Positions 23,968 to 36,591 of a DNA stretch of 64,000 bases are shown piece after piece; position 1 is the first letter of the stretch, and each line of letters opens with the position of its first letter. The notes under the pieces were generated by a model that was not told where the DNA came from, did not search any database, and saw nothing but the letters and a program-made list of their open reading frames with translations. The stretch comes from Phylloscopus collybita. Taxonomy: Eukaryota; Chordata; Aves; Passeriformes; Phylloscopidae. The stretch lies in NCBI GenBank assembly GCA_027886175.1, contig JAJNNQ010000137.1, positions 36,318,001-36,382,000 of the forward strand. The letters are read 5' to 3'. The translations under genes and the position numbers were made by a program.

Positions 23968-24016
<49 letters not shown>
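23968..24016. repeat. Poly(A) tract, A49
   Basis: An uninterrupted run of 49 A. No AATAAA lies within 50 bp upstream, and no retrocopied gene sequence could be recognised on its left, so a plain microsatellite is the default reading. Confidence 0.85.
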
Positions 24017-24018
<2 letters not shown>

Positions 24019-27000
24019 CCCATTGACCTGGAGTGTACTATTTCAAATCTCATCTGACTAAAGCTTTTGTCTTAACCTGCTCTTTGTCTTTACATGCTAT
24101 GTATTTCTCAGGAAAATCTACACATTTCTCCTGAAGCACTGCAATGTTTAATTTCTTTTGTTTGTTTGTTTGTTTTTGTTCAGACAAAAAAGGTAAAGGA
24201 GAAGGAAGGGATATAATTGTCCTCCGTATTTCACAGATAATTATTGTACTTAGGAAATCTAAAGTTTTGATATGGAAATTTAACTTTACACTTCCAAATA
24301 AAACCATGGCAGGAGATTAATATCTACAATTTAAGCAGTATGATTAACTAATCCACTCTTTGTGTCTATGTCTAGCCTAACCATTTGTAATGTAATCTAT
24401 CATGATAATCAGTAAAATGTGTGTAGTTTGCATAATACTTTAATAAGTGTGTTTGTGCACAAAAAAACCCTTTAATTGCTGGTTTGAGGAGGTCAATTTT
24501 AGCAGTTCTCTGTCAGCCTTATTTTGATGAATCAAAGTAATTTATACATGTAGCTTACTTCTGTGTCTGAATTTATCTTGCATTTTCACTGGCTTTTGTT
24601 GAAGGAAATCTCAGGAGAGTTTTCTGAGACTGGAGTAACTGCTAGGCAGAAGGTGGTGAACAGCCACAACCTTCTTCCATGTGGGAATGGGGCAGAGGGG
24701 GATGTGGCTGCAAATGACAAGCACAGAGCCCAAACTTTGTGTGGTGGGTCAGAACAATTAATTATTCTCCAGGAGTGTTTTCTTGATAATTTCAGTGGGT
24801 GGGGGAGAGGGAGGTGTGTTATGTCTTACTGAGGACAACAGTGGAAACACCATTTCATTTCCCTATGTAAGAATTTTACTTTTGTGATTAGGCAAAGGGG
24901 AGGTAGATTGAACCTTTCTTCTCTGCTTTAGAGAATCCAAAGTGCTGATCATAAATGCGGTCCAATCTGGCAAGCTCTGATACACCCCTGTATCCTATTC
25001 TGCAGAAAAAGTTGTTCCTGGAATGGTCTCACTAAAGCTACTTGGGACTACTCTGTGAGTAAGCATATGTTTAAGTATCTGTGGCATGTCTGTGATGGCT
25101 GGTGAAGCACAATAGAGAACTGAGAACTGATTAAAAATATAAGTTTTCTTTGTTAAGAAAAAAGAGAAAGATCACTTAGTACACATACATGTACACGCAT
25201 TCTGTTATATCCAAGAATAATTTTCCTCTGTACTGCCTAAGACCAGAACAACTAATTTAGAGTGATTTCAATTACTATTTCCCATGCTGACTAGATTTAA
25301 AACACAGTATCAGGTCAGTATATACATAGGAAAATGGCTGTTTGAGTCTCTGTTGTTTTCAGACAACTGGTGCAGGTTCATAAGGGAAATCTGAAAGAAA
25401 AAGACCCACAGACAGAAAACAAAAAGGCAAAATGAAACCACACAATATTTATCTTGTTTTTGTCTTCTTACCCTTCATTTTCTAGTCTACTAAGTCTTTC
25501 AATTCCATTGCAGTGCAATTCCATTGCATTTTGTAAGTTTTAACCATAACTGTGAAATACTGTGGGATAAAATCAGTAGGAGAGACTGGAGCTAACTAAC
25601 CTGTAGAAATTCTCCAGGATGTAGACAACAGGTTGGAGAGCCAAAATGTAGGTCTCACCTGCAGCTGCTTACCTCAAATTGTAATGATCTTGTGAGGAGA
25701 TGATAGGGATCTTCTTGAAATAAAATAAATTGAATAATTCCCTGATGTTACTATGTGTCCCTGAAGACATAAAAAGCCCTGAAAGAAGGACCTGCAGGGA
25801 TATTCATGGTTCTCACACTGAGGAAATATGTGGCTTTCCTGGGACAGGTCAGGCATAGCTTACAGTGGAGACAAAGCATAAAGAGCCTGCTTGGCCCAAC
25901 CTAAGCAGAAATTTTGAAGAAGTTTGGGGAATGAAAGCACTCTGAAAATCTCTGGAAGAGAGAGCACCATTCATTTTGGGAAGGCAATGAGATGATCTCA
26001 GTTTTGTCATGTCCCAGTGGACAAGTCCAGTGTGTGGATGTGAATACAGTGACCCTGCACAGGAAAGGCACAGAAGAATTGTAAATATCTTGTCTTTCAT
26101 TTTGGTCTAGGCTGTATATGGCTACAAACACACAGGCACTGTGAGGTCCTTACAATTATGAGCTTCATTAGCTGAAATCCAAGGAGCGAAGACCCATAGG
26201 TGCACCAGATTGACCATCAGCAACTGTATTTATGGCTGTATAAATATAGAATTAAGTTGTTATGGCAGAGCTGATCCTAAAACTGAAAATATTTTTGCAA
26301 AGGCTGCAATTTAGCAAAGTCAAACATGACTATTATTTTTTGGTTGCAAGAATGACTTTGGCATTAAGGTGCTAAAATTCAGTGGAATTTAAAAAGTAAT
26401 GAGTTTAAAGCGGGGTCCTTTTGAAAAATGATTAAAATCATTCTGTAGCAAACCTTGCACTTTCCCTTCTCTCTCTCTCTCTTTTTTTTTTTTGTCATGG
26501 AAAAACTACTATCCACCCTTAACATCCCCATCATTTACAAAGTTTCATAACATGTCTGTAGACATTGGCTCTGAGGCTAAATTTATGCCAGTTAACTTCT
26601 GAGCCTAGAAACAATTTGGGCTTTGGCATGTGAAATAAAGATACCCCAGGGATTTCAATCTTACTCTGAAAAAAAATTTTAAGTTTTCTGAAATGTCATG
26701 TAGGAAATCCATGTATATAGGGACCAGATTATGACCCAATTATCACCTGAGCAAATCCAGAGTGATTACACTGAGTTCAGTGGAGATGCTCAGAATTTGA
26801 AATTACATCAGCTAGGATCAGAATTTAGCTTGTTGTCTTCTGTGCTAACTTCAGATCTAAATATTCCACCAGAAACATTGAAAGTTTAATTATATGGCCT
26901 TTTTTCCCACTTGAACTCAGGCGTTAGGAAAGTAAATCTTCCTTTTTTATGCATTGCTATTTCATAGTGGTCTTTTATTTTTTTCTAACAGAAGTGATAG

Positions 27001-28648
27001 TGTGGAATATAATTTTCTGTTGGCAATTTGTTTTTAATAAGCTCTTTAACATTCCAGCTATTCAAAGCTCCATGAAGCAAAGTTACTGCTGGTTGCACTT
27101 TACTCTAAAAGGTAATGATGATGATCAGCTAGGCAGAGTGCTGTAATATAATTCAGGTAAACTGAAGTGGCTAATGTAGATTACAGTGAATTAATTATTT
27201 GGAGGTGTTCAGCAAAGGATTGTTTAAACTGTACTGTAAGCCCTCTGGGCCAAGAACCAGGCTTTTATTCTGTGTTCACATCCCAGGACATCAGGACCCA
27301 TGACTGTGACATCAAGGCACACATGATGCAAATTATGAAAATATAACATCCCCAAGCAAAATCAATAATGGGTGAATCTGATCTCAGAGTGGTGAAACTG
27401 TGTTGTCTTAACAGTGGAATACCAATACCCTATTTACTGCAGTGTAACTGTGCCCCACTACAGGTATTCCCCTACCCAGCACTTCAGTTTTATTACAGCA
27501 ATAATGAGTATAGCACTGGGCATTTTCTGTGGATCTTTATTCTACTCTGTCACAGTTTCAGGGCTGCTGTGAGAGACGCAGTAGCATTTCTTTAAAGTAT
27601 CAGACCCAACTCTCTTTTGTCTGGCACAAAGGGAAGCATCTGATAATGTGTCCTGCCCTTGGACACATCATGCTAAGAAGCATTCAAGTGGTTAAATGAT
27701 CAAGTGTTTTTAATAGCCTCTGGCTTCACCTCAGGCCATCAGTTTCCTTCCAGCTGGCCCTTAATCCTCCGGAAACGCCCTACAGATAGATTGTTAGTAC
27801 TTACATACACAATTAGGGATTTACATTGTTGTCTGCTGGAAAGTAACAGGGAAGGAGGTAAGAGTTAAAATGTAAGTTAGTTGTAGCAGTGACTGGGGTT
27901 CCCATGTGCAAAGGGATGTAACTCCCTGACCCGTGCTTTGTGAACCTACTGCAGGAGCCTCCTACAAGCTCCCTTCACTTTCTGCCTTTTGTCCCCCTTT
28001 GCTGCATACATAAGTTTCCCATCACTTTCCAGATGTTGCTTGCCTTTCTCCCCAGGACTCAGGCAGTCATCTGTGCTCTGGACAAGACCTACCCACAAGT
28101 TGCCCATGGCTGATACTGGCCCAGACTCATGGAGCTGCACTGCCAGCACCTACACACAAGCCTCACTCTTTGGTGCTAGGATGTCTCTTTCACAGAGTTT
28201 TTTTCTTTACATAGGAGTAATAATTTCCCTCCACAAAAGCTTTGGCCCCATGTTTTTCCATTTGCAAATGGAGAGGTATCCTCTCCCCTGTCTGCTGTAC
28301 AAAGGAGGGAATTCTGTCCCAGACCAGAAAACTTACAGAACACCACACAAAACAATTTAGGGCTTCTCAGGTAACTTTATTTAGTGTGATTACTATTCTG
28401 TTCATCCTTGAAGATGATTTGGCCCCCTCTAAGGGCTATTCATATGGGAGCATATCCAGGGAACAACATTCCTGGACTTCATATAATTTGGTATTTTTTC
28501 TTTACTCTCTGTAAAATGCTGTGAATACTTAAGGTGCCATAACAAATGTTTAAACAGTACTGCTTTGGCATTTGACCAAAACTGAGTTGTATTTACTGAG
28601 AAGATCAAAAACATCTCATATTTCTCACATTTAATAAAAGATGAAAGA

Positions 28649-28655
<7 letters not shown>

Positions 28656-28679
<24 letters not shown>
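28656..28679. repeat. Poly(T) tract, T24
   Basis: An uninterrupted run of 24 T followed by GCAG. The run plus CAG resembles a polypyrimidine tract and splice acceptor, but no convincing exon follows. Confidence 0.85.
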
Positions 28680-30473
28680 GCAGTTAAATGTGTTTAAAAG
28701 TCAGAAGGGAAGAACACCTAAATTACTGTCACATACTGCAGGACTTACCAATCTCAAATGAGTGAATACAACTAAGTTGTGGCTCAAATTCTCAGTGAAC
28801 AGACTGAATATGGACAGAATAAGTTAAAACACTTGTCTGAAATGTATATTTTTGCTCTGAAAGCACGGACACACAGATCTTCTTGAACAAGTATATAGAA
28901 AATTTAGATACCTCTAAAATTGCAATCCAGTCTTCCGCTTGAATGTTGCTTTATGAAGACACTTAGGTGCTTTAGTTTTTAAAATGAAAGTTTTAACAGA
29001 CTTTTACCTGTATCTGGCACAACAATAAGGTTTTCTGTGTAGATCACATGGGACTCAGTTTATGTGTGCTTTCCACAAACATCCCATGGATTTAGACTTA
29101 CATGAAATGTACCTTTCAAAACAAGGCCTTTTTATACAGAAGAATTTCATTTTTTCAGTATTAAATGCATTTCTTAACATCAAAGAGGGAAGAGATAGGT
29201 TCAGTCTCTCTCATCCTAATAGGCCATAGCTTTCTCCAGGCAGGGGCTAACCAGTACCTTGGACGCTACTGACTATTTAGAGATTCCCACTTCCTTTCTA
29301 GTTTGTTCACTTTTCAGGAGGTAGGGGTTATCTAGGTCACTGAACCAGAAGATGAAGCTTCTGAAGTACCCTAAGGAATGGGGCTTTGATATGGGAGCTG
29401 GGAGACCTAACCTCAGTCCCTAGCCCAAGAACAGTATACACAGTTTAAAACAAATAATCCTTAGATAAAGTTGTTAGAGGCTCAAGTCCTCCCAAAGGAT
29501 GCTGCTTAACAGATCTGAAACAGTGAATCTCTAAGGTCAGCACAAGGTGCAAGTGCTGCTGGGGAATTCAAATGAGCAGGAAGCACTAGAATGGTGTTGG
29601 CACAATGTTTAAGATGTTCTCCTCAGAGATTTTGAAATTCTTCAGGCAGCAAAGGGAACAACCAAGCACAAGGCTATTATGTTCTGAGTGAGGGCACTGA
29701 TGATTGCTTAACGCAAAGTGAGATTTTCTTCCTTCTCCACTGTGTTTTTCACAATCTTCATGTTTTGAAAGGAAGGGCTTTATCCTTCAGTCTCAAGAGG
29801 TCAGAAGAGTGTGTATTAGTTCCATTAGTTACCCCTGGGTGTACCTGAGAAAAGTACATGTATTTAATGGACTGGAGGAATGTTTTGTGTTTTAGGGATT
29901 TGGTAGCTCTCAAAAGGCTGTTTAGCCTGCTATCTTCATGGACACAGTTCTCAGGTGACTCTGCACATTCATGCAGCTGGATGCAGGAAGTCTTATTCAG
30001 ACAGAGTCTGAAATGTGGATCATATGTACAAAAATTAGGGAATAGCCATATTCCTGGTGGTTACACCCATTTGAGGATGTGAGACAGAAAAATATTCTAT
30101 TCCTCTGGTATTAAGCTTCAGTGGATGAAGAGTTTTGCATATTGGTAAATAGATTTGTGTTGCGCTAACAAAACTATTAGCAGTAGTTAATATTTATGTT
30201 TCTTTAGGGAGGGAATATGTCCAAAAATTCAACAAAACAAAGTCGAATTTTCCGATAAAATAAGATTGCAAAAATCTTTGGCGTCACACAATGTGTTTCA
30301 GAAAAGTTGAAATAGTTTCATTCAGAAACGAAATCATGAAGTACTTCTGTATTTTTAATGTTCTTTTACATAAAGATGTCTCCTTTTATTAATCTTCTGC
30401 ATCAAAACACAGTGAGTGAATGGCTTTGCAGCTACTGTCCCAATTGAGACAGCTGTAGGGTTAAACAACCAAT

Positions 30474-30527
30474 GCAGTGCACAGTGCATTGTGCAGTGTG
30501 CACGTTGTGCAGTGTGCATTGTGCAGT
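30474..30527. repeat. Short GTGCA-type tandem repeat
   Basis: Three units sit head to tail: GTGCATTGTGCAGT (30484-30497), GTGCACGTTGTGCAGT (30498-30513) and GTGCATTGTGCAGT (30514-30527). They follow a related ATGCAGTGCACA. Units 1 and 3 are identical; unit 2 differs in the centre. Several TGCA cores are self-complementary, so the block can fold. Confidence 0.85.
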
Positions 30528-33229
30528 CCCCACATGGGACTGAAGGCTTGCTCTTAACCTGGGTGCCAAGATAACTGCCACATCATTTTCTACTGTTATT
30601 AAACTCGTAGTGTATGATTTGTTGTGATCATGACTGAGTTATTTTTAGTGCCCTGAACTGCAACAAACACTTGCATGTGATGGGGAATTAAATCATCAAG
30701 AGACCACAAGTCTTGAGTAGGCAGGAGTTGTCCTATACTTGGGATTTCTGCTGAAATATTGAAACACAAGACCTAAATGAGAGTCTCTCTGTGCATTCAA
30801 GGCAGTTCTGACAGTAGTGGCTGAGATCTCCAGAGGTTCTACAGTGATGTATTTAGTTGTCAAGAATTAATGTTTTAAAGGTTTCCTGAGAATAATTCAA
30901 ATATACAAAGTGCAGACGTAGAGGTCAATAGATATGTTTGAAGAGTTCATAAGCATGCAAGATCTATTAGAGTTTAAAGGATCAATAATTCTCTTCAGAG
31001 CCCATACATAGGCATTGACAAGACAGGGAGGGCTGTTACTATAGTCTCTCAAATCAATAGTCCACATTTAAGAACTGTGTGAAAGGTAGTTTTAAATGTG
31101 TATCAGTTTAGGCTGTTAGGGGTCCAGGTATCAAGAGGTGGGTTGTTGACAACTCCAAGGGGAGAAATATCCAGGAAAGGCTTCACATCTGATCTTATGG
31201 GCTCCTCCAAACATTTTGGGACTAAATTTAGATGATATGACAAGCTTTAGTGCAGCAGCACTGATAATATTTTTGGGTTCTGAGCACTACCATTTCCTCA
31301 TTTACATCAGTGCTACATGTTTTCTTAGCTCTCAAATACCAAGCAAAGTTTAACATGCAATTAATAAATTAGTTTATAGCTGTCAACGTTTTCTTGTCAA
31401 CAAGGTATAGCTTATCTTTGAAACAAACACACAATGCGAAACAAAACAACCTTCCACCAAAGCTCCAGACAAATGAAATATTATTTGAACCACATCGCTG
31501 TAGCTGAGAAACCTGCTGAATTATCCTGATTCCAATGGATTTCAGCTACAGAACTGTGAATGTCAGATAGAGGTCCAGCCCTGAAATATTTAATTATAAA
31601 TATTCTCCCCTGAGAAATCTGATTATTCTAGGCAATGCTCCCCAAGAAATTTATTATCTTGATTTGATCTGTTTAAGAAAGGATTTAATCTGTTCAAGAA
31701 TGAGGTTATGATGCGGTAAGTAGAGGAGAGTATTGCTCCTTTTGTTGAAGCCTGATGTGTTTCTAATTAATTTGCAGAATACCAGATACTGTGCACATGC
31801 ACATAATGATACAATTACTGGAAATTCAATCACAATGGTGCCAGCTGACACTCCCACCAGGGCTCCTCTCTAGGGAGTGAGCCCAGGGGAAGGAAAATCC
31901 ATGTTCCTCCTGTTCAGTTTAACATTAACAGGACACATGATTACAGGGATTGAAATGGCTTCACAGTGGCTTAAAATGTGTGTTAAGCATGTAGGAGACT
32001 GAAGAATGTATGTTGTCCAAGGAGCAGTCAGCTGAGAAGTAGGAAAAAGATTAGGAAAAGGTGGAGAGAAATCTGTGGCTTGGTAATGACTGACCTACAG
32101 AAATAGTCCTGATCCTGCTCCTGCTTTTCAGGCAGTTATAGACATTAGTTCACACCTTCCCAAGATGATGGTGTCTAACTTGTGTCCAGAGGTGCCAGAG
32201 ATGAGCTCTTGTATTTAAAATGTTTCATGTCCGCAGAAAGACAGTCAATGTATAAGCTGTACTACGTGTATTGGCAAGCCCAGTCTGGCCACAGTAAACC
32301 TGCTTGGCTTTTGAATCTGTCGTGTAGAAAGAAAGCCATGAACTCCATCCTGGTCAAGAGGATGTTCCACTTTCATGAAGAAACTGCTTAGTTTTTACTG
32401 TGCTGATAAATAGTTCATCTTTAAACATTCAGGTTCATCCTCATCCCAGCAAGGAAGACCTAAGTTTATGGGTATCTATCTTGTAATGCCCGAATAGTGC
32501 CATAATGCTTTCTTCTGCATAGGAAGGTCTTCAATGGAAGCATGACCAGAGTCAAGTTTTGGATTACTCATTACTGGGACTTAGCTGTCAACTCTAAAAT
32601 GCAAAGAAAATCAGAACACAACCTGGCTTTTGAAAACAGTGGTACATCCCAAAATGAGACAAAAATATTAAAATAGAATATGCTAGAAGGAAACTGCACA
32701 TCTTAAAATTCAAGCATGGTTCAGAAGATAAAAATGAATAGATTAAATAGAAAGCAATAAGAATTTTTCTAAAATCTTTTCCTCTCTTCTGTCTGAGTCT
32801 CCTACTATTGCATTTAAAACCTATATTTACACAGTATATTCTGATATATTGAAATAACAGTGGAAAAAATGTCATTCAATATTTCAATCTCACATGGAAT
32901 TTTATTTACCTGAAATAAACAGCAATCTTCATTTCTCAATGGCAATTCACCAGAAAAAGTACAGAAGACCTTGCGACTGATAAACTGAACAGATCAGAAA
33001 AGAATATTAGTATCATAAAACTTTAAAAAGCATAAATGAAAGGATAATATGAGGGGTGGGATTTGCTAGTTGAGAGGTAGGGGCAGAACATAATAAGAGT
33101 GGTCTACTTTCATTCTTTTTAAGTTACTGGTAAAAATGAAAAGATAATTATTTTAATAAAGGAGATGTTGGCTACAGTCAACCTTTTTTGTCTCAGAGGT
33201 GAAATATTAAACAGTCAAATGAGCATGAG

Positions 33230-33620
33230 AATAATATGGCTCCTATTAAAGTGATTTTAAATTTAAGCATAATTTTTGCTAATACCACTGAGCAATGGGA
33301 ATAATTAGAATGGTTTCAGTAATGCTGAAGATTTTAATAATTAAAGATGCAAGATTAATTTGAGAAGAGGCATCATTAACCTAAATCAAATATTAGATTT
33401 GTTTTAAAGGAGAGGGGGTTTAGCCATAACCACATTTTTCAGATGGGGAATCTCATTAAATACCATGGTTTGCCTTTTACTTTGCACCCACAGGATTTAC
33501 TTGCATGAATATTAAGTCTCTGTGTATTGAATATAAGCATTTAAATCCCATGATATGGACCAACATTTTTTGTACTATGTGTTAATTGAATAATCTTGTT
33601 TTTACTTTGGATGACAATAG
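33230..33620. promoter_or_regulatory. AT-rich motif cluster, candidate conserved element
   Basis: The stretch contains repeated homeodomain-type cores (TAATTA or ATTAAT near 33285-33365, TTAATTG near 33582) together with TTTAAA and GCATGAATATT motifs, and it is free of transposon sequence. This texture is common in conserved vertebrate enhancers, but AT-rich DNA also produces such cores by chance. No alignment was available, so conservation is an inference. Confidence 0.25.
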
Positions 33621-33628
33621 CCAGTTAC

Positions 33629-33677
33629 TTTTTTTTTTTTTTTTTTCTTTTTTTTTTTTCTTTTTTTTTTTCTTTTT
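33629..33677. repeat. Interrupted poly(T), (T11-12 C)n array
   Basis: T18, C, T12, C, T11, C, T5: homopolymer blocks separated by single C residues at a period of about 12-13 bp. The regular spacing points to expansion of a T11-12 C unit, not to random interruption. Confidence 0.85.
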
Positions 33678-34189
33678 CATAGAAAAGAGTAGCAAAAAGT
33701 TCAAGCCGAATCTGGCCAAAACCATTTTTTCTGCCTGAAAATATATCTCTCTAGGCTCCCTTTATTAATGTCACATCTTCTTTTTTTTTGGACGAACTAA
33801 AAAGTATTTTCATGAAAACCAAAGCAAGTAGGAAGTACAGGACAGAATTCATATGTGATACACTGGAAGCTGCAGTTATCTAACAAGGAAGTGAATTCCT
33901 TAGAGAAATAATGACTAAAGTCCTTTTGTTACTTGGTTGTTAACAACCATTGTGCATTTGTATTGATTAAAATGAAGAAGTTGATAATTAAACAAAGAAC
34001 ACATGATAAAAACCAAAGTTTTTCTCCATTTATAGGAAAACAGTCCTTCATAAATATTGATTTGAGGTTTTTTCTACAATGTGATGGTTTTCTATAAATA
34101 TCAGTATCTGATAATGAGCACTTCCACCACTCATTATTTCTCTACCTGCAGAATTTAATGAATAGAAATGCATTCATTATATGGAAATC

Positions 34190-34340
34190 TATGTACCTGT
34201 TATGCCTTTGATGAAGCTAGCCCAAGCTGAAATTTCGTGCACCATTAATGATATGCAAAGAACTCTGTCTTATCTTTAATGATATGCCTGAAGAGTTTAT
34301 CAATGGAATTTATTAGATGTTAATTCATCTTCCATGAACT
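34190..34340. promoter_or_regulatory. Candidate enhancer with repeated POU/homeodomain-like 12-mer
   Basis: The 12-mer TTAATGATATGC occurs exactly at 34245-34256 and 34276-34287, 31 bp apart, about three helical turns. The first copy continues as AAAG, giving ATGCAAAG, a near match to the octamer half site ATGCAAAT bound by POU proteins and adjacent to a TAAT homeodomain core. There is no transposon signal. Function and conservation are inferred. Confidence 0.35.
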
Positions 34341-36236
34341 ACTTTGGCAGCAGCATCTCACTTCTCTATCACTTTTTGGAATATTGTTCCTCTGTTGTTT
34401 TTGCTCCTTTGCCCTTCCCAAAAAATGATGTGGAAACATAACCTATTTCTAAAACAGGTTTGAGTTCATTGACTCATAAATACATGTTCTTTGTCTTGAA
34501 AGCTCCTGGGAAATATTGTGGGCTGATTGTGATGAATTTCCCAAGCATGTAGGACAGCCAGCTTGAATTTTGACTCAGTCAGAATTTTTGATTGAATTTA
34601 TTTATTCACTGTTGCATTAGAAAATCAGCTTCTTCCAGCATTGCTGCCACAAAGTGAAAGCTTACATTGAACCAGGCTGGCCTGCACAAATGGTCACGGT
34701 ACTGAGGCAGCATATAGTGCTACATGCCAAGTTGGGCACTTTTGATTCCTAAACACCTCTGTCTTCACTGGGGCTGTTTTGGTGGCTGAAATTCTTCCAC
34801 CTCTGTACTCTCTGCAGTCTGAACACCAATTGCTCAGTGAAGCTGGAGGTCTGTGTCACTGCTGATTGACTTGTGGTATATAAAATACCTACAGTGTTTT
34901 TGCCTGACTGCAAACTAGTGTTTGTAGTTCTCTACAGTCCTGTTGGACTCAGTAAAATGGCCCTGTTCCTCTAAAACCTGGAGGATGAGCCTTCAACAGG
35001 TCCAGGAAGAAAAAGCACAAGATGATTGTCTGCTTACATACTATATATTTTCTACCTGATTATTCCTTGTGCTTTCTTTCTGCTTTTCTCAAGTATAGCT
35101 ACATGCCAGCTGTTTTGCCTGGACTTTCCATGTCACTAGCCTGTCAAGCCATGTCAGAAGGGAAGCTTATTACAAACATGAAAAAGATTACTCTGAAGAG
35201 GAAAAAAGAATCATTAAAATCTGGTACCAGAAAAAACACCAACCTGTTCATGCGTAGCTGGATGAAAAATGTCTAAGTGGCCTTAGACTGTAGCTAGGAT
35301 GTTCAGATTAGATATAAATAATGGTCTGATCTGCTCCAAGAGTAGTGAAATATCAAAATGTGCAGGTAAGTAAAATCTTCATCTACAAAATTTTTTATAA
35401 AGATGTAAATTGCTTTTGGAAATTGATTCTGCCTTAGCAAATGAGCCTCTGGCTTGTTTTCTGTTGAGTAGGAGGGCAAATGAAAATTAAATTAGGGCGT
35501 TGCATTGTTAGCTATCTTATTCCTTGATAAGGCAGCTAACATCTAGCACCTCTCATCTGGAAATGCCTCTTCAGATTTAGTCCTTTTCCATATTGTCTGC
35601 CTGCATGGGTACCTCCATCCATAGAATCACCTTGGGAGAATATTTTGCCTTTTCCTTCTCTCCTAAGATGGTGAAAGTTCCATCTTCCTAAGAAAGGGAA
35701 ATGGGTATATGTACCTCCCCTGCACATACAATCTGGCTGGCAAGTCTCTGTCCCTGCAGCACATCTCTGTGCTTTAGCTGGTGAGGAACTGTGTCTCCAT
35801 CTTTCCTCCCGCTTTCCTCAACCCACATTTTCACTCCTATCATGATCCTGGCCCCTGAAGCAAATACATGCTTTACACCCAAAACAAAGGTTGAACTGTT
35901 TTTGGCAGACTCTGACTGGATATTTTGCCTCACCCTGTGCAGCTCTCAATCTCATTCACTTCCAGTGTGAGTGTTTGGATCAATTAGCACTGATGTTAGC
36001 TTCCCTGGAGCGACAGGCAAAGCAAGTACTTAGCATGTTCCCCTGGGCATTCTTATTTTTAGCCCCTCCTCAGTCACCTTCACTGTTACCAGCAACCACA
36101 AACCAGGCATCTGAAACAGCCTCAGCAGCACCTTTTTGGAAGAGACTGCATGAGGTGAGGCTAGGAAGCATCTTCCCCTCCCTGCTGTTTGGTCCCTGTC
36201 AATGACTGAAGAGCAGGCTGATCAAGTGTTGCAGCC

Positions 36237-36260
36237 TTTTTTTTTTTTTTTTTTTTTTTT
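36237..36260. repeat. Poly(T) tract, T24
   Basis: An uninterrupted run of 24 T, followed shortly by a second, shorter T run near 36271-36279. Confidence 0.85.
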
Positions 36261-36490
36261 CCTGAGGTAGTTTTTTTTTCTTTTTTATATGTAGAAGCTG
36301 ACAGTTTCAGAGATCGTTTCTTCCAAAATTATTCAGGAAGCTCTCAGCTTCAAATCAGACCTGTCTAGTGAAGCCCTCTGTTAAATTCCCTATATGTATG
36401 CTAGTTTTGGTTTGCTTGACTGACATACACATGTCAGTTCCTCATGCAACTATAAGTTGTTCCTCATGCAACTAAAAGTTTTGTGAAAAA

Positions 36491-36591
36491 TCATAGAATC
36501 ACAGAATCATTACAGCTAGAAGAGACCTTTAAGATCATCAAATCCAACCATAAACCTAAAACTGCCAAGTTCAAAACTAAGCCATTTTGCT
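36491..36591 (-). mobile_element. Very short CR1 3' end
   Basis: TCATAGAATCACAGAATCAT, followed by AAGATCATCAAATCCAACCA and CTGCCAAGTTCAAAACTAAG, is the reverse complement of the last roughly 100 bp of a CR1. Only the 3' untranslated end was copied, an extreme 5' truncation. No TSD is expected or seen. Confidence 0.88.

Larger units (their letters stand above)
23821..36490. other. About 12.7 kb of largely unique non-coding DNA
   Basis: No exon, RNA gene or recognisable transposon is supported over this stretch. It holds simple repeats (A49 at 23968, (TTTG)n near 24156-24174, a CT/T run at 26468-26493, T24 at 28656, a T-rich array at 33629, T24 at 36237), a small GTGCA-type tandem repeat at 30474-30527 and two AT-rich motif clusters around 33230-33620 and 34190-34340. 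The longest frames are 123 codons (27989-28360 plus) and 104 codons (35891-36205 plus). Neither has a recognisable domain. Confidence 0.55.

Noticed and set aside
28656..28690. Poly(T) plus CAG as a splice acceptor
   Set aside because: A T24 run before GCAG looks like an acceptor, but the sequence after it has no sustained frame or donor that could be defended. The same applies to 63346-63379.
30474..30527. CRISPR-like array
   Set aside because: The units are contiguous with no unique spacers and the genome is avian; it is a short tandem repeat.
35536..36205. Possible exons in a moderately GC-rich stretch
   Set aside because: Frames on both strands overlap without a recognisable domain, and no consistent splice sites could be paired.
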